A DNA stretch of 39,199 nucleotides from Prevotella sp. (GTDB lineage: Bacteria; Bacteroidota; Bacteroidia; Bacteroidales; Bacteroidaceae). The notes beneath the pieces are model-generated. The model was not told the origin of the DNA. It saw only the letters and a list, made by a program, of their open reading frames with translations, and made no database searches. Numbering within the stretch: position 1 is the first letter of the stretch; each line of letters begins with the position of its first letter. The translations under genes and the position numbers were made by a program. Below, piece by piece: positions 32,632-39,199 of this stretch. The stretch covers positions 1 to 39,199 of the forward strand of contig JAFTAR010000209.1 in NCBI GenBank assembly GCA_017455495.1. The letters run 5' to 3'.

Positions 32632-32661
32632 ACTATCCATTAATTAGTATTAGTGAGGAAA

Positions 32662-32785
32662 TTTGTGGTCAATTCGTGGAAATTCGTGTTTAAGTCCTTT
32701 TCTTTTAACATATAATTTCCATGTAATTGTTCATGTAATTATTCTGTGCGGTAGCATTAATGGGCAATTCGTGGGAATTCGTGTT
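32662..32785. repeat. Paired AATTCGTG direct repeats
   Basis: Two 21-bp copies (32670-32690 and 32765-32785, 95 bp apart) each contain AATTCGTG twice, with one base difference; a related AATTTGTG lies just before the first (32662-32669). They are in the 515-bp stretch without a gene between 32454 and 32970, which otherwise holds the composite repeat and the promoter at 32868-32898. AATTCGTG runs may be a dispersed intergenic repeat. Confidence 0.7.
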
Positions 32786-32867
32786 GAAAAAGAAAGAATA
32801 CTTTATGTGCCCGAAAATGCTCTTCTCAAAAATTGTGGGAGTATGTCAAAAATAGCAGATGGTTTTC

Positions 32868-32898
32868 TTGGCCGTTTGCTTTTTTTTGCCTATTTTTG
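32868..32898 (+). promoter_or_regulatory. Promoter of the fasciclin/SusC operon
   Basis: TTGG (32868-32871), a 19-bp spacer and TATTTTTG (32891-32898) match the Bacteroidetes promoter. The leader to the ATG at 32970 is about 65 bp. Confidence 0.65.
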
Positions 32899-32969
32899 CA
32901 CCTTGAAATAAAGTCTGCCGTATTTTTCGAGACAAACAACAACAAATATTAGCTAATAAAACAACCTTT

Positions 32970-35732
32970 ATGAAGAAAATCATTTTCTGTATCTCTCTCG
33001 CCTTGACGGGATTGATGACTGCCTGCGTTGAAAAGAATGAGGCAGTGGATGCAGACAAAAAGCCTTCATGGCTTGGAGGAAGCATCTATCAGGAACTGAA
33101 GACTCCCACGTATTTGACGGGCACCTTCACAAACTACCTGCGGCTGGTAGACGACCTTGGCTATGCCGAGGTGCTTGACCGCACAGGTTCGAAGACGGTG
33201 TTCCCCGCCAATGACGAGGCGTTCGAACGGTTCTTCCGGAACAATGACTGGGGTGTGCGCAGCTATGACGACCTGAGCGAAGCCCAGAAGCGTATGCTGC
33301 TCTATTCCTCAATGCTTGACAATGCGCTGCTTATTGACATGCTCTCAAACGTGAGCTTCACCAATGCCGGCGCCAACAGTGTTATCAAGGGCATGGCCGT
33401 GAAGCACACCACGCAGCTCAGCGCAACAGACTCCATCCAGCACGTAACCTCTGATGCCCAGCTGCCCCAGAACAACCGCTACTGGGACGATTATCGCGAG
33501 GGCGGCATGTACCTGGTGAGCGATGCCACAAGGCCCATGATGGTCCATTTCACCCGTGAGCACATGCTTAACAACGGCATTACCACCGCCGGCGACCAGA
33601 GCGACTTTGCCATCCTTACCGGAACACCCTACGAGGACGGCATGGCCTACATTTTCAACGACCGCATTATAAAGAGCGACATTATCTGCCTCAACGGATA
33701 TGTGCACCAGATGCAGGATGTCATAGTGCCACCGGGCAACATGGCCCAGGCACTGAGAGACGACGTGAATACCACCTACTTCAGCCGCATCCTGGACTAT
33801 TTCTGCGCTCCCTACGAGAACACTACCCTTACCAACTCCTACAACGCAACGCAGTTGGAGAGGGGCCTGCCAACTGTTGATATGATTTACGAGCGCAGGT
33901 ACCAGAACAACCAGACGGCTCATCCGCAGCGTACAGACCCTGACGGCAACGGCATCACCTCGTCGCTGCTGCTGAACTACGATCCGGGTTGGAACCAGTA
34001 CAGCCCGCTGCAGTCTTCGGGCGGTGTTGACTATACCATTTCCGACCTCGCTGCCATGTTTGTGCCCACAGACCAGGCTGTCATAAACTTTTTTACAGAG
34101 GGTGGCGACGGAGCCTACCTGATAGACCTGTACGGCGTACCGGGCAAGCCCAACAACGTGGCTAACCTTACAGAGAACCTTGACTCCCTGTTCTCCAAGC
34201 GTCCGGAAATCCTTACTGCCTTCGTAAACAATCTTATGAAGGGTTCCTTTGCAGCATCCGTGCCCAGCAAGTTTGAGACAGTGCAGAATGATGCCAACGA
34301 ATATATGGGCATCACCACCGACCTCATCGACCGTCGTGCCGACGGCAGCTATAACATCACTATTGCCAACAACGGCGTTATATACAAGATGTCGGAGCTT
34401 ATAGCTCCCGACCGTTTCCAGAGCGTGCTGGCACCGGCATCGGTATATCCCGACATGAAGGTGATGAACTGGGCCGTCAACGATGATGCCGACCTGCAAA
34501 TCTCGCACCACTACTACCTCATGGCCATGAAGGCTAACTTTGCCTTCTTCATTCCCGATGACGAGGCCTTCGAACAATATTATATTGATCCTGTATCACT
34601 GGGACGCACACAGCCACGTGCGCTGAAGTTCAGTTACAACCCCACACCACAGGCTGGTCAGAGGGCTATGCAGTGCGTGGCATACGACTACAATCCCGCA
34701 ACGAATACCATCGGCGCTGTTCAAAACAACGGTGCACTGCTTGACCTAAGCGAGTATAAGACTCAGTTCGTGGATATTCTTAACTACCACACCATAGTGC
34801 TCTCCGATGGTGAGCAATTAGGCGCAAACAGCTTCTATAAGACCAAGCACGGCGGCGAAATCCGCGTTGACGGCACAGGAGTAGGCGGCAGAGTGGTGAG
34901 CGGACAGCAGATTGACAACGGTGTGGAGCCGGCTGTCATAGAGAACGTGTACAACGAGAAGAACGGTACTGCCTTCCGTATAGACCATGTCATCCAGGCT
35001 CCACGAAACAGCGTCAGCCGCACACTGCGCAACTACAGCCAGTTCTCTGAGTTCTATGAACTCTGTGCCGGCTTCTCGCTCAGCGACCTGCTGCAGTGGG
35101 CAAACATAGGAGATGAGAAGAATGATTTCGGCATCACCGAGCAGGATGCCTACATCATTTTCACCAGTACTCGTGGCGGCAAGGCCAACAGCTGTCTTGA
35201 CGAGAATGTGAAGATGTTCAATACCTTCAACTACACCCTCTATGCTCCCAACAACGATGCCATGGATAAGGCCTACGCCGCCGGACTGCCGCGCTGGAGT
35301 GATGTTGAGGAGCTGCACCAGCAGTATGCTGATGCCGACAGCCTGACTCAGGCTCCTCAGAAAGAGAAGGCAAAGGCCATGATAGACATGATGCGCGACT
35401 TTGTGCGCTATCACTTCCAGAGCACGTCGATATATGCCGACAACGTAGTTGCTACAAACCACTACAACAGTCTTAGCTCCGACCGCTTAGGTCTGGCCAT
35501 TGAGCTGAACGTGAGCGGTGGCAACGGCCGGCTTGAGGTGACAGACGCTACAGGCAAGACCATTGTCATTGATGCCAACGATGCCACTAAGCACAACAAC
35601 CTCATGGCGCGCGACTACTGGTTTGAAGAGTCAAGGACGGCAGCAAAGAATGCCATCTACACATCGTCGTTCTGCGTGATACACGAGATTGACACACCGC
35701 TCAACTCGGGCCTCACGGGACTGAACTGGTAG
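32970..35732 (+). CDS. Fasciclin-repeat outer-membrane lipoprotein
   Basis: A 920-residue lipoprotein with lipobox GLMTAC (Cys19). Fasciclin (FAS1) domain signatures of the 'T-x-F-x-P-x-D-x-A' type recur four times: TVFPANDEAF (76-85), AMFVPTDQAV (about 362), AFFIPDDEAF (about 525) and TLYAPNNDAM (about 756), so the protein is probably four diverged FAS1 domains in a row. In Bacteroidetes such lipoproteins are encoded with SusC/SusD pairs and are thought to be surface binding or adhesion partners. The SusC gene follows 45 bp later on the same strand. The substrate of this second system cannot be told from the window. An alternative is a matrix-adhesion role unrelated to glycans. Confidence 0.9.
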   Translation: MKKIIFCISLALTGLMTACVEKNEAVDADKKPSWLGGSIYQELKTPTYLTGTFTNYLRLVDDLGYAEVLDRTGSKTVFPANDEAFERFFRNNDWGVRSYDDLSEAQKRMLLYSSMLDNALLIDMLSNVSFTNAGANSVIKGMAVKHTTQLSATDSIQHVTSDAQLPQNNRYWDDYREGGMYLVSDATRPMMVHFTREHMLNNGITTAGDQSDFAILTGTPYEDGMAYIFNDRIIKSDIICLNGYVHQMQDVIVPPGNMAQALRDDVNTTYFSRILDYFCAPYENTTLTNSYNATQLERGLPTVDMIYERRYQNNQTAHPQRTDPDGNGITSSLLLNYDPGWNQYSPLQSSGGVDYTISDLAAMFVPTDQAVINFFTEGGDGAYLIDLYGVPGKPNNVANLTENLDSLFSKRPEILTAFVNNLMKGSFAASVPSKFETVQNDANEYMGITTDLIDRRADGSYNITIANNGVIYKMSELIAPDRFQSVLAPASVYPDMKVMNWAVNDDADLQISHHYYLMAMKANFAFFIPDDEAFEQYYIDPVSLGRTQPRALKFSYNPTPQAGQRAMQCVAYDYNPATNTIGAVQNNGALLDLSEYKTQFVDILNYHTIVLSDGEQLGANSFYKTKHGGEIRVDGTGVGGRVVSGQQIDNGVEPAVIENVYNEKNGTAFRIDHVIQAPRNSVSRTLRNYSQFSEFYELCAGFSLSDLLQWANIGDEKNDFGITEQDAYIIFTSTRGGKANSCLDENVKMFNTFNYTLYAPNNDAMDKAYAAGLPRWSDVEELHQQYADADSLTQAPQKEKAKAMIDMMRDFVRYHFQSTSIYADNVVATNHYNSLSSDRLGLAIELNVSGGNGRLEVTDATGKTIVIDANDATKHNNLMARDYWFEESRTAAKNAIYTSSFCVIHEIDTPLNSGLTGLNW

Positions 35733-35777
35733 CGGCCTGCAGCCTAAACGATAAATAAAAAATAAAAAATAAGGAAT

Positions 35778-38700
35778 ATGGCTATAAAGATAAAAGACAA
35801 GTTCAAGGCCACGGGCCAGTTGTCACGAAGGACGCCCTTGTTAGGATTACTGTTTATTATTTGTTCTTTGTTCTTTAGCGTAAGCGCAATGGGCCAAGGC
35901 GTGCGCGTATCAGGTACGCTGACCGACAACGAAGGCCCGGTAATGATGGGTAACGTGGTGGAGCGCGACGCCAACAACCGTATCGTGTCGGCCACACAGA
36001 CCGACTTCAACGGAAACTTCTCCCTGCAGGTGAAGAGCACACGCAACAAGCTGGTGTTCTCATACGTGGGCGACAGAACGAAAGTTGTCAACATTGGCAA
36101 CCAGACCGTTTTCAATATCAGACTGGAGCCGGAGAACACTCAGCTGCGCGAAGTCGTGGTAAGCTCAAGGCGTACGAACAACGGCGGACTTATGATTTCC
36201 AAGAAGGAGATTTCCACTTCGCAGCAGACTTTCAGCATGGAGAGTGTGGAAGGACTTGCATTCACCTCGGCCGACGAGGCCCTGCAGGGTGAGATCGCCG
36301 GTCTGGACATCGTGTCGAACTCTGGTAACCTCGGTGCAGGCACCACGATGCGCCTGCGCGGTGTCACAACCATCACAGGCGATGCAAACCCGCTGATTGT
36401 GGTTGACGACAAGATTTTCGACAACCCCGATGAGAACTTCGACTTCCAGAACGCCGACGAGGAGGCATACGCTTCGCTGCTCTCTGTGAACGTGGAGGAT
36501 ATTGCAAGCATTACTGTGCTCAAGGATGCCGCTGCTACGGCTATATGGGGTTCACGCGGCTCCAACGGTGTGCTGCAGATTACCACCAAGCACGGCTCAA
36601 GAGGCAAACCAAGAGTGAACTTCTCATATAAGTTCACCGGCACTTGGCAGCCAAGCGGATACAACCTGCTTAGCGGTGATGACTATACCATGCTGATGAA
36701 GGAGGAATTCTACAACCCCTCGCAGCTCTCAACAGCCACTACAAACATTGCCGAGCTTAACTACGACCGCTCATGGGCCGAGTTCCAGAACTGGAACAAC
36801 AATACCGACTGGGTGGATGCAGTGACACAGTTCGGTGCCATGCACGACTGGAACATAAACCTGCAGGGTGGCGGACAGAAAGCTACTTTCCGCATCTCGG
36901 CCGGCTACAAGCACCAGACGGGTACCATCATAAAGCAGAAGTTCCAGCAGTTCACTACACGTATGGTGCTTGACTACAACGTCAGTGACCGCATACGCTT
37001 CTCTACAAACTTTGCACTTACCTACACAGGCAACGACAAGAACTATGGCAACGACATTCTCTCCCGTGCACAGAAGATGACTCCTAACATGAGCGTCTAC
37101 CGCCAGGATGACGAAGGCAACGACACCAATGACTACTATGTAATGAACCCCTATGTGAGTGGCAGGACTCCCTACGATGGAAAATACTCCAGCTATGAGC
37201 TTCGCGACATATACAACCTGGGCAACCCCGTGGCAAGAGCCAACATGGCCTGGGCAAGGGAAAACACCTACCGCCTCACGCCTGACTTCAGCATAAAGTA
37301 CGAACTCCTCGGCACAGGGTCGGAGCAGCACCGCCTGACGCTGAACGGCCGTGTGGACTTCGATATTTATGCCAACAGCAGCCCGTCATACTATCCCGCC
37401 TCACTCTCTACACTGGCTTGGAGCGGCACAAACGACTACAACAAGGTGAGCGGAACGGAGACAAACCGCATCAAGATTGGCGGCAGGGTGGAGCTGGTGT
37501 TCACACTTTACTTCAAGAACCAGGACTGGAGCGCCACCATGTTGGCACGCTACGAGATGAGCACACAGAAATACAACTCGCAGAGCATTGTGGAGAACGA
37601 CATGCCTACCGGCATCACATCGCCCACAGTGGCTGCAGGCCTCAGCTCTGGCGGAAGCATGGGCAGCGGAAACTCCCGCTCAGCCTCGCAGAACCTGCTG
37701 TACAACGGACACGTCAGCTATAAGGACGGACGCTACAGCTTAGGTTTCTCTTTGCGTGCCGACGGCGACTCAAAGTTCGGGCCAAAGCACAAGTGGGCAC
37801 TCTTCCCCGGCGTATCCCTAAGATATAACATAAGTGACGAGCCTTTCTTCACTGCCATCAAGGGCAACTGGCTCTCCATGCTCGGATTCCGTGCTTCATG
37901 GGGTATCGTGGGCCGCGCTCCAAGCTCGCTGCAGTCGTTCTACAATACATATAATACTAATGCGGGAATGTACGGCTTCTACCTGAACTCTTCCCTGCTG
38001 AGGCCCACGGCATCTCTTGACGGCCTGAAACTTGACGACTTGAAGTGGGAGAAGACCACGAGCTACAACCTGGGCTTCAACCTCGGGCTCTTCAACGACC
38101 GTATAGAAGTTGACTTCGACTATTACCACAAGGAGACACGCGACCTGCTGATGTCGGGCGTGGCCATTCCTTCTATGGTGGGCTACAGCTCGCTAAGCTA
38201 TATCAACGGCGGCCGAATGGACAACGACGGATGGGAGTTGAACTTCACGGCAAAGAAGATTATAAAGGTGGGCGACTTCTCCATGGACTTCGGGTTCAAC
38301 GTGGCACAGAACTCCAACCTGCTGAAGGAAATGGACCAGAGCGTGCTTGACGCCCTGAACACCAGTGCAGCCAACTATGCCAACGGAAAGACCGTTAGCA
38401 CTTGGAGCATTACTGACAGCGGCAACTGGCCGCTGAGAGTACAGTTGAACAACTCGCTCGGCTCTATCTACGGATTCCGCAACAAGGGCGTGTACCAGTA
38501 TTCATACGACTATTTAGAGAACCTGCAGAAGGAGAACAACTGGGATGCCGCCACATACGAGGCTGAGATAAACAGGCGCCTCGCACAGGGAGAGACTTTC
38601 CCCATCGTGCGCAATGCAGACGGAACTGTGCTTATGGATGCACAGGGACATCCTACCCCGTTTGTCTACAACTATACCAGCAACTCTAACGGCTCTGGAA

Positions 38701-39199
38701 CTCAGACCTACACCTTCCAGGGTGGTGATGCCATCTATGAGGACGTGAACCACGACGGACAGATTAACGAGCTTGACGTGGTGTATCTCGGCAACTCGCT
38801 TCCTAAGGTGAACGGTGGCTTCAACTTCACCTTCAGGTATGGCAACTGGAGCATAAAGACGCGCTTCATGTACCGCTTCGGCAATAAGGTTGTGAACCTG
38901 GCCCGCCAGAACCTGGAGAAGATGAGCGGCTCTTACAACCAGTGCGCATCGGTGAACTACCGCTGGCGCAAGGACGGAGACCTCACTCCTATTCCCCGTG
39001 CTCTCTATGAGCAGGGCTCTAACCGCTATTTCAACTATCAGCCTTCCGACCGCTTTGTGGAGGACGGCGGATTCGTGAGATTCCAGAACCTGCAGATTGC
39101 CTATAACTTCCCACGCAACATGATACGTGCATGGGGCTTGAACAAGTTGCAGGCTTACGCATCGCTTAACAACCTGTATGTATGGACCAAGTATAGCGG
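35778..39199 (+). CDS. SusC-like TonB-dependent transporter, cut by the window end
   Basis: The frame opened by the ATG at 35778 stays open to the end of the window (about 1140 codons), so the 3' end is missing. The protein has a long basic N-terminal region before the signal-peptide core (LLGLLFIICSLFF, ending SAMGQ), the carboxypeptidase-regulatory-like domain (VRVSGTLTDNEGPVMMGNVV), a TonB-box-like LREVVVSS, the plug with ALQGEIAGLDIVSN, MRLRGVTTI and the family motif DAAATAIWGSRGSNGVLQIT, and barrel strands such as KWALFPGVSLRYNISDEPFF. It is clearly different in sequence from the SusC at 6070-9303. A SusD gene would be expected just outside the window. Confidence 0.93.
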   Translation, partial: MAIKIKDKFKATGQLSRRTPLLGLLFIICSLFFSVSAMGQGVRVSGTLTDNEGPVMMGNVVERDANNRIVSATQTDFNGNFSLQVKSTRNKLVFSYVGDRTKVVNIGNQTVFNIRLEPENTQLREVVVSSRRTNNGGLMISKKEISTSQQTFSMESVEGLAFTSADEALQGEIAGLDIVSNSGNLGAGTTMRLRGVTTITGDANPLIVVDDKIFDNPDENFDFQNADEEAYASLLSVNVEDIASITVLKDAAATAIWGSRGSNGVLQITTKHGSRGKPRVNFSYKFTGTWQPSGYNLLSGDDYTMLMKEEFYNPSQLSTATTNIAELNYDRSWAEFQNWNNNTDWVDAVTQFGAMHDWNINLQGGGQKATFRISAGYKHQTGTIIKQKFQQFTTRMVLDYNVSDRIRFSTNFALTYTGNDKNYGNDILSRAQKMTPNMSVYRQDDEGNDTNDYYVMNPYVSGRTPYDGKYSSYELRDIYNLGNPVARANMAWARENTYRLTPDFSIKYELLGTGSEQHRLTLNGRVDFDIYANSSPSYYPASLSTLAWSGTNDYNKVSGTETNRIKIGGRVELVFTLYFKNQDWSATMLARYEMSTQKYNSQSIVENDMPTGITSPTVAAGLSSGGSMGSGNSRSASQNLLYNGHVSYKDGRYSLGFSLRADGDSKFGPKHKWALFPGVSLRYNISDEPFFTAIKGNWLSMLGFRASWGIVGRAPSSLQSFYNTYNTNAGMYGFYLNSSLLRPTASLDGLKLDDLKWEKTTSYNLGFNLGLFNDRIEVDFDYYHKETRDLLMSGVAIPSMVGYSSLSYINGGRMDNDGWELNFTAKKIIKVGDFSMDFGFNVAQNSNLLKEMDQSVLDALNTSAANYANGKTVSTWSITDSGNWPLRVQLNNSLGSIYGFRNKGVYQYSYDYLENLQKENNWDAATYEAEINRRLAQGETFPIVRNADGTVLMDAQGHPTPFVYNYTSNSNGSGTQTYTFQGGDAIYEDVNHDGQINELDVVYLGNSLPKVNGGFNFTFRYGNWSIKTRFMYRFGNKVVNLARQNLEKMSGSYNQCASVNYRWRKDGDLTPIPRALYEQGSNRYFNYQPSDRFVEDGGFVRFQNLQIAYNFPRNMIRAWGLNKLQAYASLNNLYVWTKYS

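Noticed and set aside
35778..39199. Pseudogene status of the second SusC
   Set aside because: The frame is open throughout and all family motifs are present; it is simply cut by the window end.

Overview
The window is from a Bacteroidales chromosome, most likely Prevotellaceae (Prevotella/Segatella-like) from a gut or rumen setting. Four things support this: two SusC-type TonB-dependent transporters and one SusD; promoters of the Bacteroidetes type (-33 TTG/TTTG, about 19 bp, -7 TAnnTTTG); coding starts without clear Shine-Dalgarno sites; and at least seven secreted proteins ending in a short 'G-x-Y-x-I-x-x-G-x-K' type tail that resembles a type IX secretion C-terminal domain. No tRNA, rRNA, CRISPR array or insertion sequence was seen.

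Layout. (1) 219-2512, + strand: lipoprotein, ECF sigma factor (GTG start) and a membrane-anchored protein with a C-terminal beta-barrel, tightly coupled, probably a small signalling operon. (2) 2527-2747: an inverted-repeat element of 9-bp units enclosing a 21-bp tandem array, between convergent genes. (3) 2752-17358, - strand: a pectin / rhamnogalacturonan-I utilization operon. In transcription order it holds two PL11 rhamnogalacturonan lyases, a sialidase-fold BNR protein, a protein made of two copies of an unrecognised domain, SusC, SusD, a small lipoprotein and a CE8 pectin methylesterase. (4) 17359-17528: a divergent promoter region with a 14-bp perfect palindrome. (5) 17529-29566, + strand: a third, divergent PL11 lyase fused to about 900 residues of beta-helix repeats, then two large secreted proteins of unknown function separated by an AAA-ATPase/PD-(D/E)XK gene. 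(6) 29697-32454: a more AT-rich accessory patch. A nearly identical 120-bp promoter plus microprotein 5' end occurs twice, once heading a 174-residue unknown protein and once heading a second AAA/PD-(D/E)XK gene. (7) 32470-32785: a second inverted-repeat/21-bp array of the same architecture but different sequence, plus AATTCGTG repeats. (8) 32970-39199: a fasciclin-repeat lipoprotein and a second SusC, cut by the window end.

How the parts would work together (inference): the secreted or surface PL11 lyases cut the rhamnose-galacturonate backbone, the CE8 enzyme removes methyl esters from homogalacturonan, SusD and possibly the two-domain protein bind the products, and SusC imports them. No HTCS or other regulator, and no GH105, GH28 or GH106, is inside the window, so further parts of the pathway would lie outside it. 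The most unusual items are the two matched-architecture repeat elements, the duplicated promoter/microprotein cassette attached to different downstream genes, the PL11-beta-helix fusion, and candidate regulatory sites in the promoter regions.
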